Shown: positions 24,948 to 34,914, counted from the stretch's first letter. The stretch is 64,000 nucleotides of DNA from Bacillus aerolatus (GCF_009183655.1 NZ_WEIO01000004.1:1-64000); one strand, 5' to 3'. Made by a program: numbers and translations. Notes: a model not told the origin generated them from the sequence alone.

Positions 24948-26804
24948 ATGAGGACGGTTTTTGGTTATATGTTAATAGTTTTGCTCCTCCCTGTAGCTGT
25001 GTTTTTATTTTACTTCGCGAACGCAGAAGCACAAAAAGTCAGGAGCTTTGATGAAGTAGTGGAAGAAAAGATTGTCATTAATGAAGTTCATCTTCCTCAA
25101 GCAAGCAAATTAGTCGATAAGGACGGGAACTCTTTTTTGGAGATTCATCAGCCGTACCGGATCATTACAGACGGCAAAAACATTCCTCCTTTTTTAAAAG
25201 AAGTTTTTCTGCAGTCAGAAGACCAGCACTTTTATGATCATTCCGGTATTAACGCAGCGGCTGTCATGCGGGCGCTGCTCGTCAATGCGAAAGCTGATGG
25301 GATTGAACAGGGAGCAAGCACGATCACGCAGCAGCTTGCCCGCAATATTTATTTGTCGCATGATCGGACTCTTGTCCGGAAAGTATCAGAAGTATTATAT
25401 GCATATGAACTTGAAAAAAGGCTATCGAAAGATGAAATTTTAAACCTTTATTTACATGCTATTTATTTTAATCATCAAGTATACGGCGTTGAAGCTGCTT
25501 CACAGTTTTACTTTAAAAAGCACGTCAATGAACTGACGAAAGCACAAATGGCATTTATTGCGGCTATTCCAAACAACCCGTCATTATATGACCCGATCCG
25601 CCATTTTGATAACACGAAAAAGCGGCAAGAACGGCTCATTGATGTGATGCAGCGGGAAGAATTTATCACTGCATCAGAAGCAGAAACAATTAAAAAAGAG
25701 CCGATCAAGCTCCAAGTTAGAGACCGAATAGACAAATATGCCAGCTACTCTACTTACGTAGAAGATGAATTAAAACAGTTAATCGCCAAAACAGAAGGCT
25801 TCGACCAGCAGATGAAAAATGCAAAAGGCGAAGAAAAAACCTTGATCGAACACAAATTGAAAGACCGTGTAGAAAAAGTAAAATCATCCGGTATTGTTAT
25901 TCATACTGCGCTTGATCCTGCTCTTCAACAAAAAGCAGAAAATGCCGTCAATTCAACGCTCGCTGGCTCATCCGTGCAGGCATCAGCAGCCGTCATTAAA
26001 AATGACTCGCGCGATGTAGTTGCTCTTGTTGGCGGGAAAAATTTTGATAGAACCCAGTTTAATAGGAGCTTTCAAGGGTTCCGCCAGCCCGGATCTACGA
26101 TTAAACCGCTGCTTGATTTTGCGCCTTACATTAATACGACTAACGCTGGCGTTACTAGCATGGTAAGCGCCGATAAATATTGTATTGCAGGCTGGTGCCC
26201 GAAAAACTACAGCGGCAAAGAATACGGCATGGTGACGCTTAAAACAGCGTTATCCAAGTCATACAACACAGCAGCCGTGCGTTTATACGTGAAAACAGGT
26301 CCAGAAAGAGCTTATTCCTATTTAGAGAAATTTAACTTCGAAAGAATGACAGATGTAGACCGGCATCCAGGTGCATACGGCAAAGCACTTGGCGGCTTTA
26401 AATACGGCATGACTACACTCGAAATCGCGGGAGCATATACCTCCTTTATCGACGGTACATTTACAAAACCGCGTGCCATTCAAAAAGTAACAGATCGTCA
26501 AGGCAACTTGCTCTATGAGTGGAAAGATGAGCCGCAAACAATCTGGTCCAAAGCAACAACGTATAAAATGCGCGCCTTGTTAGCAGATGTTATTTACAAT
26601 GGAACAGGTAAAAAAGCGAATCCTGGTAAATCGTATGCCGGCGGCAAAACCGGCACAACGAACAGTACGAAAGACCTCTGGTTCGCCGGTTTAACGGATC
26701 AATACACAGCCAGCGTCTGGGTCGGAAAAGATCGTCCTGAGAGCATCCGCTATTTAGAAAGCTATGCACCGAACCAAGTGATTTGGCGCAAAATTATGCG
26801 CTGA
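24948..26804 (+). CDS. pbpD: class A penicillin-binding protein 4 (PbpD)
   Basis: 618 residues from the ATG at 24948; an upstream ATG at 24927 lacks a ribosome site. N-terminal membrane anchor, then a GT51 transglycosylase domain (SEDQHFYDHSGIN, GASTITQQLARNIYL, IYFNHQVYGVEAASQFYF). A transpeptidase domain follows with STIK in RQPGSTIKPL, SYN in SKSYNTA and KTG in GGKTGTTNS. Length and gene context (beside kapB/kapD) match B. subtilis PBP4. It builds and crosslinks peptidoglycan. Confidence 0.92.
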   Translation: MRTVFGYMLIVLLLPVAVFLFYFANAEAQKVRSFDEVVEEKIVINEVHLPQASKLVDKDGNSFLEIHQPYRIITDGKNIPPFLKEVFLQSEDQHFYDHSGINAAAVMRALLVNAKADGIEQGASTITQQLARNIYLSHDRTLVRKVSEVLYAYELEKRLSKDEILNLYLHAIYFNHQVYGVEAASQFYFKKHVNELTKAQMAFIAAIPNNPSLYDPIRHFDNTKKRQERLIDVMQREEFITASEAETIKKEPIKLQVRDRIDKYASYSTYVEDELKQLIAKTEGFDQQMKNAKGEEKTLIEHKLKDRVEKVKSSGIVIHTALDPALQQKAENAVNSTLAGSSVQASAAVIKNDSRDVVALVGGKNFDRTQFNRSFQGFRQPGSTIKPLLDFAPYINTTNAGVTSMVSADKYCIAGWCPKNYSGKEYGMVTLKTALSKSYNTAAVRLYVKTGPERAYSYLEKFNFERMTDVDRHPGAYGKALGGFKYGMTTLEIAGAYTSFIDGTFTKPRAIQKVTDRQGNLLYEWKDEPQTIWSKATTYKMRALLADVIYNGTGKKANPGKSYAGGKTGTTNSTKDLWFAGLTDQYTASVWVGKDRPESIRYLESYAPNQVIWRKIMR

Positions 26805-26806
26805 CG

Positions 26807-26844
26807 AAAAAAGCAACGAGGAATTGTTCCTTGTTGCTTTTTTT
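26807..26844 (+). terminator. terminator of pbpD
   Basis: AAAAAAGCAACGAGGAA, loop TTG, TTCCTTGTTGCTTTTTTT: a long stem with one mismatch and a strong T-run just after the pbpD stop. Confidence 0.88.
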
Positions 26845-26879
26845 ATAGTTTAATAGGATTTAATGAAACTTTTTGCGTT

Positions 26880-26960
26880 GTTCACCATTTTGCTCTGTTT
26901 GTCCACGATCCCTGTCCCTTATTCACCATTTCTCCCTTTTGTTCATTACTTTGATTGTTT
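26880..26960. repeat. degenerate 20-21-bp tandem repeat, 4 units
   Basis: Units starting at 26880, 26901, 26921 and 26941 begin GTTCACC, GTCCACG, ATTCACC and GTTCATT and continue with T-rich sequence. Same period as the array at 20071. It lies between the pbpD terminator and the terminator of the next gene. Confidence 0.45.
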
Positions 26961-26989
26961 TTCCGAAGTTTCCCCGCAAAAACGCAAAT

Positions 26990-27015
26990 AAAAAAACCGC
27001 CAAAGCGGTTTTTTT
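26990..27015. terminator. terminator after the 27014 gene
   Basis: AAAAAAACCGC, short loop, GCGGTTTTTTT. It overlaps the stop codon of the minus-strand gene and has T-runs on both strands. Confidence 0.8.
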
Positions 27016-27571
27016 ATAACGGCAGGCTGCCGAGCAGTCCGTTGTAGATTTTCATTCCGATCAGAGCCAGTGTAATGCCAAATGCAGACCATGAAACGAC
27101 TTGAAAAGTGATAATGCCAATTAAATTTGCCATGGAAAGCGCCGGGCTTGCTTTATAAACAAAGAAAATAAGATAGCCTGCTGCAGTTAATAGAAAGATA
27201 ACTACAATCCCGATCAGCGATGAAAAGCTGATTAATGAAATTAAACCACCGGCAAAAAAGATGATTGACCCGTTTCGGACTGCTTTTAACAAATCCCCTT
27301 CTGTATCTTTAGAAAAAAACAAAAGTGACAGTTCATTCAACGTATTCGCGACAACTTTTAAACCTGCGATCACAAAAAAGAACATTAGCATTAAAGCAAA
27401 AGTGATGGCCAGCTTCATTTCCGTCTCGGTGAACAATTCGAGGATTTCTGTGTATAAACCGACTTGTTTAAAGAGTGAAATGATAAGACTTTGGGCAAAT
27501 AAAGCAAGAGATAAACTAAATAACAAAATAGCTACTAGAGGCAAATAGCCAGTTAAATAAGTATTTTTCAT
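27014..27571 (-). CDS. DUF5366-like membrane protein (YufK-like)
   Basis: 185 residues with five to six hydrophobic helices (LVAILLFSLSLALFA, ITFALMLMFFFVIAG, GSIIFFAGGLISLIS, IVVIFLLTAAGYLIFF, VVSWSAFGITLALIG). Length and topology fit B. subtilis YufK, which also lies near mrp, but the assignment is from memory and moderate. Function unknown. Confidence 0.7.
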   Translation of the reverse strand: MKNTYLTGYLPLVAILLFSLSLALFAQSLIISLFKQVGLYTEILELFTETEMKLAITFALMLMFFFVIAGLKVVANTLNELSLLFFSKDTEGDLLKAVRNGSIIFFAGGLISLISFSSLIGIVVIFLLTAAGYLIFFVYKASPALSMANLIGIITFQVVSWSAFGITLALIGMKIYNGLLGSLPL

Positions 27572-27815
27572 GAAGATTATACGCTCCTGTTCCGTTCAAT
27601 CCATTTTATTATGCAAGAGCTGACAAACAAAGACAAGTTCTTTTTTAATATTTTTTGGAAAATGCACACCTTTTTTGGCAGAAAAGATACAGGCAATAAG
27701 GAGGATTAAAAATTTTTTAACGAGTCATTATTCCATGTTTCTTCATATTTATTATTATTGATCGAGTTTTCAGCAAGTTTCGTTTTTAGACAATGCATGA
27801 AGTGATTTTTTACGT

Positions 27816-27821
27816 TATAAT
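27816..27821 (+). promoter_or_regulatory. -10 element upstream of the mrp operon
   Basis: Perfect TATAAT with a weak -35 region. It lies 12 bases before the GGAGG of the small frame at 27840 and about 150 bases before mrpA, so it is a candidate for driving both. The rest of 27572-27815 shows nothing else recognisable. Confidence 0.4.
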
Positions 27822-27839
27822 GCTTTTGGAGGTTTTAAA

Positions 27840-27944
27840 TTGCGTGGCAAAACAAATAAGCACACAGTTAAAAAGGAATTGGTACACGCCAGCGAACGCC
27901 TTTCTCTTCATTCGGTGTTCTTTTATTTTTTGTACACATATTAA
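27840..27944 (+). CDS. possible 34-aa leader peptide upstream of mrpA
   Basis: TTG start exactly seven bases after a perfect GGAGG, giving 34 residues beginning MRGKTNKHTVKKELVHASER, with an aromatic tail FFYFLYTY. It ends 23 bases before mrpA. The ideal ribosome binding site makes translation plausible, and the position suggests a leader or coupling peptide. No homologue recognised. Confidence 0.4.
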   Translation: MRGKTNKHTVKKELVHASERLSLHSVFFYFLYTY

Positions 27945-27967
27945 TTAGTCCACAAGGGGGGATTTCT

Positions 27968-30385
27968 TTGTCTTTACTTCACTTGGCCATCTTTTCTCCT
28001 TTTTTAATGGCTATGTTAGTTCCTTTTTTTTATAAGGGGCTTCGAAGCATACATACAGGCTGGTTTGTTCTCGTCCTGCCTATTTTGTTGTTTACTTACT
28101 TTCTCGGGTTCCTTCCGATTACCCGAAACAATCAGGCAGTCGAAAAATCATTCGACTGGATTCCATCGCTCGGCATCAGCTTTACCGCTTATGTAGACGG
28201 GCTGGGACTTCTATTTGCTTTACTCATTACCGGGATTGGTGCGCTCGTCGTTCTTTATTCCATCTTTTACTTATCAAAGGAAAAAGAAAGCCTGCACAAC
28301 TTCTATGTGTATTTGCTGCTGTTTATGGGCGCAATGCTTGGTGTTGTACTGTCGGATAACCTCATTACGCTCTATATGTTTTGGGAACTGACCTCTATTT
28401 CTTCTTTCCTGTTGATTGCCTATTGGTACGATCGTGAACGCTCCCGTTATGGCGCGCTGAAATCGATGCTATTAACAGTATTTGGCGGTCTTTCCATGCT
28501 CGGCGGAATTTTGCTTCTGTCCCTCATGGGAGATACGTTCAGTGTGCGTGAACTCATCTCGCAAGCTGGTGAGCTAAATGAACACCCTCTCTTCCTATTT
28601 GCGATGATACTCGTTTTGCTCGGGGCTTTTACGAAATCGGCACAGTTTCCATTTTACATCTGGCTCCCTGATGCCATGGAAGCGCCTACACCTGTTAGTG
28701 CTTACTTGCATTCCGCTACAATGGTGAAAGCAGGCATTTACTTAGTTGCCCGCCTTAGTCCGATATTCGCTTTTTCAGGCTATTGGTTTTGGATTGTCGG
28801 TGCAGTCGGGATTTTCACGTTATTCTGGGGATCACTCAATGCAGTCAAACAAACCGATTTAAAAGGGATTCTTGCCTTTTCCACAGTGAGCCAGCTCGGT
28901 TTAATTATGTCGCTGCTCGGGGTAGGGGCTGCTGCTCTTCACTTTGATGCTTTGGATGATAACATTTATACCGCTGCCACGATTGCTGCTGTCTTCCATT
29001 TAATCAACCACGCCACATTTAAAGGCAGTTTGTTTATGGTTGTCGGTGTTGTCGATCATGAAACCGGCACACGGGATATTCGTAAGCTCGGCGGCTTGCT
29101 CGGCTTTATGCCTGTCACCTTTACTATTGCTGTCATTGGCGCTTTTTCTATGGCGGGCCTGCCTCCATTCAACGGCTTTTTGAGTAAAGAAATGTTTTTC
29201 ACAGGTATGATTCAGCTTCTTGAACTAAACATCTTTAACTTGCAGACATGGGGTCTTTTATTCCCGATTCTTGCCTGGGTTGGAAGTGTCTTTACGTTTA
29301 TTTACAGCATGATGATTGTTTTTAAAACATTTTCCGGGAAATATCAGCCCGAAAAACTCGACAAAAAACCGCACGAAGCTCCTGTCGGCATGCTTATCTC
29401 ACCAATGATCCTCGCTGCGCTTGTTGTCGTATTCGGTCTTTTCCCGAATTTGCTGTCATACAGCTTAATCCAGCCGGCCGCTGCTGCGATTATTCCTTCG
29501 CTCGTCGGTCCTGGTGAAAAGCTATCTGTTCATATTTCCCACTGGCACGGATTTTCTACTGAACTGCTGATGACAATTGGTGTAGTAGCTCTCGGGGCTC
29601 TTATGTATGTCACACTAAGTAAATGGATCAAATTGTACACCGTATTTCCAGGGAAAGTTTCTTTAAATAATTTGTATGATACTAGCTTATACGCAGCTGA
29701 ACGCGGAGCTTATTCGATGACAAAATCTTATATGAACGGCTTTATCCGTACATATCTCGTTTATATTTTTGTCTTCTTTATCGGCATCCTTGGTTTCACG
29801 ATGTGGACTGAAAATGCGTTTACTTTTAATCAAAATAATTTAGCTCCGATCGGTGTGTATGAAATCGTACTTGTCGTTATTATTACGGCCGGTATTATCA
29901 CTATTTTAATGGCGAAATCACGCTTAACCTCGATTATTGCTTTAGGAGCTGTCGGATACACCGTTTCTTTATTCTTCGTTATTTTCCGGGCCCCGGACTT
30001 GGCGTTGACGCAATTAGTCATTGAAACAGTATCTGTCGCCTTGTTCCTGCTGTGCTTCTTCCATTTGCCGCAGCTTAGCCGCCATGAAGAAAGGATGGGC
30101 TTTAAACTCGGCAATGTACTCGTTTCACTCGGAGTCGGCGCGATGGTCACGCTAATGGCCATTTCCGCCCACAGTAATAAAATGTTCGATTCAATCTCTA
30201 GCTATTACGTAGCCAACACATATGAAAAAGCCGCAGGTAAGAATATGGTAAACGTCATCCTTGTTGACTTCCGCGGATTTGACACGTTGTTCGAAATTAG
30301 TGTACTCGCCATTGCCGGTCTCGGTATTTTCGGCATGATCAAGCTTCGATTATCGAAGAAAGGAGAAGAAGCAGATGAAAACTAA
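27968..30385 (+). CDS. mrpA: Na+/H+ antiporter subunit MrpA
   Basis: 805 residues with a TTG start behind AGGGGGG. NuoL/ND5-like proton-pumping core (GLLFALLITGIGALVVLYS, GAFTKSAQFPFYIWLPDAME with the conserved Lys, PTPVSAYLHSATMVKAGIYL) plus the C-terminal MbhD/E-like extension typical of MrpA. First subunit of the seven-protein Mrp complex, which exports Na+ against protons and supports alkali and salt tolerance. Its end overlaps mrpB by 11 bp. Confidence 0.95.
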   Translation: MSLLHLAIFSPFLMAMLVPFFYKGLRSIHTGWFVLVLPILLFTYFLGFLPITRNNQAVEKSFDWIPSLGISFTAYVDGLGLLFALLITGIGALVVLYSIFYLSKEKESLHNFYVYLLLFMGAMLGVVLSDNLITLYMFWELTSISSFLLIAYWYDRERSRYGALKSMLLTVFGGLSMLGGILLLSLMGDTFSVRELISQAGELNEHPLFLFAMILVLLGAFTKSAQFPFYIWLPDAMEAPTPVSAYLHSATMVKAGIYLVARLSPIFAFSGYWFWIVGAVGIFTLFWGSLNAVKQTDLKGILAFSTVSQLGLIMSLLGVGAAALHFDALDDNIYTAATIAAVFHLINHATFKGSLFMVVGVVDHETGTRDIRKLGGLLGFMPVTFTIAVIGAFSMAGLPPFNGFLSKEMFFTGMIQLLELNIFNLQTWGLLFPILAWVGSVFTFIYSMMIVFKTFSGKYQPEKLDKKPHEAPVGMLISPMILAALVVVFGLFPNLLSYSLIQPAAAAIIPSLVGPGEKLSVHISHWHGFSTELLMTIGVVALGALMYVTLSKWIKLYTVFPGKVSLNNLYDTSLYAAERGAYSMTKSYMNGFIRTYLVYIFVFFIGILGFTMWTENAFTFNQNNLAPIGVYEIVLVVIITAGIITILMAKSRLTSIIALGAVGYTVSLFFVIFRAPDLALTQLVIETVSVALFLLCFFHLPQLSRHEERMGFKLGNVLVSLGVGAMVTLMAISAHSNKMFDSISSYYVANTYEKAAGKNMVNVILVDFRGFDTLFEISVLAIAGLGIFGMIKLRLSKKGEEADEN

Positions 30386-30797
30386 TGATGTGATTTTACA
30401 AACAACGAGTAAAGTGGTCTTTTTCATGATTGTCCTCTTTGCCATCCACTTATTCTTTGCCGGGCACTACAACCCCGGCGGCGGATTCGTTGGCGGATTA
30501 ATGACTTCAGGGGCGATCGTCTTGCTTCTTCTCGCTTTTGATATTAAAACAGTAGTCAAAGGATTTCCGATTGATTACATAATTTTAGTCGGAATCGGCC
30601 TGCTTTTCGCAGTCGGCACAGCAGCCGGCTCTCTGTTGTTCAACATTCCCTTTTTCACGCATGCGTTCGGTGACGTTACTTTGCCGGTTTTAGGAAAGAC
30701 ATCGTTGCATACAGCCATGTTGTTTGATACAGGGGTTTATTTAGTTGTCATTGGTGTGACCATGACCATTATTCAAACGATAGGAGAGAGTGAATAA
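30375..30797 (+). CDS. mrpB: Na+/H+ antiporter subunit MrpB
   Basis: 140 residues, four hydrophobic helices, with the MnhB hallmark [20 protein letters not shown]. Starts inside mrpA (11-bp overlap) and ends on the mrpC start (TAATG). Confidence 0.94.
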   Translation: MKTNDVILQTTSKVVFFMIVLFAIHLFFAGHYNPGGGFVGGLMTSGAIVLLLLAFDIKTVVKGFPIDYIILVGIGLLFAVGTAAGSLLFNIPFFTHAFGDVTLPVLGKTSLHTAMLFDTGVYLVVIGVTMTIIQTIGESE

Positions 30798-31138
30798 TGG
30801 AAATATTAATGTCTTTAGTGATCGGCGCATTGCTCGCGAGCGCCGTCTACTTGATGCTTTCGAAAAGTTTATTGCGCATTATTATTGGCACCGGGCTGTT
30901 AAGCCACGGCGCCCACTTATTAATCATAACAATGGGCGGTCTGAAGAGAGGCGCAGCTCCTCTTCTCGGTGAAGAAGCAGCTGCATACGTGGACCCGCTG
31001 CCGCAGGCACTTATTTTGACCGCCATTGTCATCAGCTTTGGTGTCACTGCTTTTTTCCTCGTATTGGCGTACAGAGCTTACCAGGAACTAGGCACGGATA
31101 ACATGGATGAAATGAGAGGTAATGAAGCCAATGATTAA
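30797..31138 (+). CDS. mrpC: Na+/H+ antiporter subunit MrpC
   Basis: 113 residues, NuoK-like: [39 protein letters not shown]. Its 3' end overlaps the start of mrpD by 8 bp. Confidence 0.94.
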   Translation: MEILMSLVIGALLASAVYLMLSKSLLRIIIGTGLLSHGAHLLIITMGGLKRGAAPLLGEEAAAYVDPLPQALILTAIVISFGVTAFFLVLAYRAYQELGTDNMDEMRGNEAND

Positions 31139-32612
31139 TCTGTTAATTTTGCCGCTTTTAATTCCTCTCGTGACCGCCACTGTATTAATCTTTTTAACGA
31201 AATCAGTTGGAGCTCAGCGGGTTATTTCCGTGATTTCTACCATTGGTACACTTGCTGCTTCGATCGTTTTGTTACTAACGGTTAAAAACGAAGGCATTCA
31301 AACGATCAATGTAAGCAGTTGGGAAGCGCCATTCGGCATAACACTCGTTTCCGATATGCTGTCTGCTTTACTCGTTACAACGACGTCACTCATTACACTG
31401 TGCGTCATTCTTTACTCGTTCCGTTCCATCGGAGCCTCCCGCGAACGTTTTTATTATTATTCCGTGATCCAGTTCTTGCTCGTCGGAGTAAACGGCGCCT
31501 TTACGACAGGTGACATTTTCAATATGTTCGTCTTTTTCGAGGTCATGCTTATGGCTTCGTACGTATTGATTGTTATCGGCGGCACGAAAATTCAGCTGCG
31601 GGAATCGATTAAATATATTCTTGTGAATGTGATTTCATCCGCTCTTTTCGTTATTGCCGTCGCTCTTTTATATTCAGTCGTCGGCTCGCTGAACATGGCG
31701 GATATTTCCCAGCGCATTGCTGAAATCGGCCAGTTGCCCATCTTAACAGTCATCGCGGTGCTCTTTTTAATTGTATTTGGTTTAAAAGGAGCCATTTTCC
31801 CGCTTTATTTTTGGCTCCCGGGCTCTTACTATGCGCCGCCTGTACCAGTACTCGCTTTATTCGGCTCGTTGCTGACTAAAGTAGGCGTCTACTCCATTTT
31901 GCGGAGCTACTCGCTGTTCTTTTATCACGACCAGGCATTCACGCACGAGCTGCTCGGCATCCTCGCCATTATTACAGTGATCATCGGCGGCATCGGTGCC
32001 ATCGCTTACTGGGATGTTAAGAAAATCATTATTTACAACATCATCGTAGCGGTTGGCGTGCTCGTCTACGGAATTTCAGTTGCTACAGAAGAATCGTATA
32101 AAGGCATGGTGTTTTATACGATCCATGACATGATTATTAAAGCCGCTTTGTTTTTATTAATCGGCGTGATGATCAAGATCACCGGCACGAGCGATTTACG
32201 AAAAATGGGCGGACTCATGAAAAAATACCCGTTACTCGGCTGGACATTTTTAATTGCCGCTTTTGCGCTCGCCGGTATTCCTCCGCTCAGCGGGTTCGTC
32301 GGTAAGCTATTGATTGTACGGGGCGGTTTTGCAGAGGGAGAATATGTCAGCTCGCTGATCGTTCTGCTGTCGAGTCTCGTCGTCCTTTACTCTGTCATTA
32401 AAATCTTTATGAACGGTTTCTGGAAAGCTCCGAAAGAATACCCGGGCGAAGACAGCCAGCCCGTCACCTTTTTGTGGGTGCCAGGGGCGATTCTCGTGCT
32501 CACATCTATCCTTTATGGGGTGGGCGCAGAAGTAATGTATCCGATTATTTCTCAAGCCACTGATGCACTCGTAAATCCGACAATCTACATTGATGCAGTG
32601 TTAAAGGAGTAA
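31131..32612 (+). CDS. mrpD: Na+/H+ antiporter subunit MrpD
   Basis: 493 residues from the ATG at 31131 (AGAGGT upstream); the in-frame ATG at 31122 is closer to the site and less likely. NuoN/M-like antiporter subunit with [36 protein letters not shown] and [14 protein letters not shown]. Length equals B. subtilis MrpD. The second proton-translocating subunit of the complex. Confidence 0.95.
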   Translation: MINLLILPLLIPLVTATVLIFLTKSVGAQRVISVISTIGTLAASIVLLLTVKNEGIQTINVSSWEAPFGITLVSDMLSALLVTTTSLITLCVILYSFRSIGASRERFYYYSVIQFLLVGVNGAFTTGDIFNMFVFFEVMLMASYVLIVIGGTKIQLRESIKYILVNVISSALFVIAVALLYSVVGSLNMADISQRIAEIGQLPILTVIAVLFLIVFGLKGAIFPLYFWLPGSYYAPPVPVLALFGSLLTKVGVYSILRSYSLFFYHDQAFTHELLGILAIITVIIGGIGAIAYWDVKKIIIYNIIVAVGVLVYGISVATEESYKGMVFYTIHDMIIKAALFLLIGVMIKITGTSDLRKMGGLMKKYPLLGWTFLIAAFALAGIPPLSGFVGKLLIVRGGFAEGEYVSSLIVLLSSLVVLYSVIKIFMNGFWKAPKEYPGEDSQPVTFLWVPGAILVLTSILYGVGAEVMYPIISQATDALVNPTIYIDAVLKE

Positions 32613-32618
32613 TGTCTT

Positions 32619-33095
32619 ATGGCTTTTCAAATTTTACTTAATTTCTTTTTAGCGTTTCTTTGGATGTTTTTGCAAGTGTCCTTTGACGGAACTACTTTTT
32701 TCGTCGGGTACCTTCTTGGCTTAATCGTACTTTACGGCATGCGCCGCTTTTTTAAAGCTGATTTTTACATGCGCCGGGTGCTCGCCGTTATTTATTTAAC
32801 GCTGCTGTTTTTTAAAGAGTTATTCATGGCAAATATTGATGTATTAAAAGTTATTTTAAAGCCAAAACTCGATATTCAGCCGGGTATTTTCGCCTTGCCG
32901 ATCGAGCTGAAAACAGATTGGGAAATTACGCTGCTGGCTAATTTAATTACTTTAACGCCAGGTACGCTAGTGATTGATGTATCAGACGACCAGAAAATAT
33001 TGTACGTTCACGCAATTGATGTACCTGATGTTCAGGACGCCATTAAGGGCATTAAAGACTCTTTTGAAAAAGCAATTATGGAGGTGAGCCGCTAA
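32619..33095 (+). CDS. mrpE: Na+/H+ antiporter subunit MrpE
   Basis: 158 residues, two N-terminal hydrophobic segments, then the conserved IFALPIELKTDWEITLLANL and TLTPGTLVIDVSDD. Ribosome binding site AAAGGAG. The last base of its stop is the first of mrpF's ATG. Confidence 0.94.
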   Translation: MAFQILLNFFLAFLWMFLQVSFDGTTFFVGYLLGLIVLYGMRRFFKADFYMRRVLAVIYLTLLFFKELFMANIDVLKVILKPKLDIQPGIFALPIELKTDWEITLLANLITLTPGTLVIDVSDDQKILYVHAIDVPDVQDAIKGIKDSFEKAIMEVSR

Positions 33096-33379
33096 TGCTG
33101 GAAACTGTTATGCAACTCTCACTCGTTTTAGTTACGATCGCCATGATCGGTTTCGTTTACCGGCTCATTAAAGGTCCCTCCATTCCCGACCGAATCGTCG
33201 CTTTAGATGCAATTGGTATTACCCTTGTAGCTATGATCGCGATTCTTTCCATGCTGCTTCGAACGAATGCGTTTTTAGATGTCATTTTACTGCTCGGCAT
33301 TTTATCATTCATCGGGACAACCGCTTTCTCCAAGTTTCTTGAGAAAGGAGAGATCATTGAAAATGACCGCAACCGCTGA
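33095..33379 (+). CDS. mrpF: Na+/H+ antiporter subunit MrpF
   Basis: 94 residues, three hydrophobic helices, with the family block [20 protein letters not shown]. Overlaps mrpG by 17 bp. Confidence 0.94.
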   Translation: MLETVMQLSLVLVTIAMIGFVYRLIKGPSIPDRIVALDAIGITLVAMIAILSMLLRTNAFLDVILLLGILSFIGTTAFSKFLEKGEIIENDRNR

Positions 33380-33701
33380 AATCGTGATCATCATCTTCTT
33401 GCTGCTTGGTGTCTTTCTCACCCTTGCCGCCGCTTTCGGGGTGATCCGGCTGCCTGACGTATATACTCGCAACCATGCAGCATCAAAAAGTGCCACACTC
33501 GGTGTCATGTTGATCCTGCTCGCTTGCTTTCTTTATTTCTATTTAATCGAAGGGCACTTCAGTTCACGCGTCCTGCTCGGGATCGCTTTTATCTTTATTA
33601 CTGCTCCCGTGGGTGGTCACTTGATCAGCCGTGCAGCTTACAATTCCGGTGTAAAGCTCTGGGAAAAAAGCGTGCGGGACGATTTGAAAAACAAAAAATA
33701 A
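33363..33701 (+). CDS. mrpG: Na+/H+ antiporter subunit MrpG
   Basis: 112 residues from the ATG at 33363 inside mrpF, preceded by GAAAGGAGAG. PhaG/MnhG hallmarks: [20 protein letters not shown] and [20 protein letters not shown]. Last gene of the operon. Confidence 0.94.
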   Translation: MTATAEIVIIIFLLLGVFLTLAAAFGVIRLPDVYTRNHAASKSATLGVMLILLACFLYFYLIEGHFSSRVLLGIAFIFITAPVGGHLISRAAYNSGVKLWEKSVRDDLKNKK

Positions 33702-33704
33702 TGG

Positions 33705-33735
33705 AAAAGCCAGCGGGGCTGCCGCTGGCTTTTTC
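33705..33735 (+). terminator. terminator of the mrp operon
   Basis: AAAAGCCAGCGG, loop GGCTG, CCGCTGGCTTTTTC, four bases after the mrpG stop. The gap between it and 33870 shows only a low-quality frame. Confidence 0.88.
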
Positions 33736-33869
33736 TATGCGCATGGATTGTTTTGCAGCGCTGAAAGTATGAACAAAATCCACATTCTCTTTCTCTTTGC
33801 TGAACAACACTCCAAGAACGTATAGCAGCTGCCCCGCCAACAAGCAGTTGAGACGAGGCAACTGGAAAA

Positions 33870-34253
33870 TTAGTTCTCATACAATCTTCTTTCCTCGCTT
33901 CCGTCTTCACGGTGGACAACAAGGATGCCGTCGTGCTCTTTCACGTAATCTTTTGCCTCGTCGGATAAACCGCCTTTCGTTTCATCCGACAAAATGCTGC
34001 GTTTGCCTTCCTCTTTAATGAGCTGCCAGCCATCATCATTTTCTTTTGGCTGCAAATGATACACCGGCCGGCCTTCATCGCTGCCATGTCCCTTCCCAAC
34101 TGAACTGCGGGCACGATCGATAGCGATGGCGATCGATCTCCCTTCTTCGCAGCCGTCTTCAAGCAGAGCGTTAGCAATTTCAATCGCTTTTTCGCGCACA
34201 TTATCTGGCAGGTTTTTCATGGAATCGGGGTAATCTTTTTTATTCCAAGGCAT
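33870..34253 (-). CDS. ChaB-like/DUF2188 fusion protein
   Basis: 127 residues. The N-terminal half (MPWNKKDYPDSMKNLPDNVR, EKAIEIANALLEDG) resembles ChaB-like cation-response proteins. The C-terminal half (GWQLIKEEGKRSILSDETKG, AKDYVKEHDGILVVHREDGS) is a DUF2188 domain. Soluble and highly charged; function unknown. It lies convergent with the mrp operon. Confidence 0.8.
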   Translation of the reverse strand: MPWNKKDYPDSMKNLPDNVREKAIEIANALLEDGCEEGRSIAIAIDRARSSVGKGHGSDEGRPVYHLQPKENDDGWQLIKEEGKRSILSDETKGGLSDEAKDYVKEHDGILVVHREDGSEERRLYEN

Positions 34254-34317
34254 ACTGAATCCCTCCTCGTTATTAGATTACCCTTCTTTTCCCGTTTCCA
34301 CCTTTCAAAAAACTTAC

Positions 34318-34704
34318 TTAAGTTCTCTTAGGCACAACCGCCACTGTGCAGCGCGACAGACAAATAAGCTGTCCTTCTTCGTCACGGATATTGATTTCCC
34401 AAACCATTGTTGTCCGCCCGCGGTGTACAGCTTCGGCGACTGCAGTAACCGTTCCTTCCCGCTTCGCTTTAATATGGTTGGCGTTAATTTCGAGGCCAAA
34501 ACACAGCTGAGTTTCCCTATCAATTAAATGGGCTGTACCGACACTTGCGGCTGTTTCTGCCAAAGCGACGGAAGCACCGCCATGTAAATACCCTAACGGC
34601 TGATGAGTCCGTTCATCGACTGGCATCGTCATAACAACTTTTCCTTCGCTGATTTCCACAACTTCCATTCCAAGTGTTTTTATTAACGTTTGCTTTTCTG
34701 TCAT
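34318..34704 (-). CDS. yuxO: PaaI-family hotdog thioesterase YuxO
   Basis: 128 residues, single hotdog domain: HQPLGYLHGGASVALAETAA with the HGG motif, FGLEINANHIKAKREGTVTA, TTMVWEINIRDEEGQLICL. Probably hydrolyses aryl- or acyl-CoA thioesters. In B. subtilis yuxO also lies next to mrp. Confidence 0.9.
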   Translation of the reverse strand: MTEKQTLIKTLGMEVVEISEGKVVMTMPVDERTHQPLGYLHGGASVALAETAASVGTAHLIDRETQLCFGLEINANHIKAKREGTVTAVAEAVHRGRTTMVWEINIRDEEGQLICLSRCTVAVVPKRT

Positions 34705-34789
34705 TTAAAAATTCCTCTCTCTTTAAAAATGAATAGCCGTTCATTATATATATTCTCTTTCCGTATCCTAATTCCTTTTTTAAACGCTG

Positions 34790-34840
34790 TTTATTTCTAT
34801 GCATCTATGAATAACATATGCACCACTGTATAGGAATAAA
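34790..34840. promoter_or_regulatory. inverted repeat, candidate enhancer site of the sigma-54 promoter
   Basis: TTTATTTCTATGCA (34790-34803) and TGTATAGGAATAAA (34827-34840) are inverted copies with 12 of 14 matches, centred about 125 bp before the predicted start of nhaC2. That is the usual place for a sigma-54 activator site. The binding protein is not known. Confidence 0.4.
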
Positions 34841-34914
34841 CTATTGCTTTTTTATGAAAGACAATAAAAACAAGCATTTTACCGCCTTCTCGTTGTTCTG
34901 AAAATTTTATATAT

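Noticed and set aside
33638-33922. Minus-strand frames between mrpG and the DUF2188 gene
   Set aside because: They overlap the mrp terminator and mrpG on the opposite strand and have no family features.
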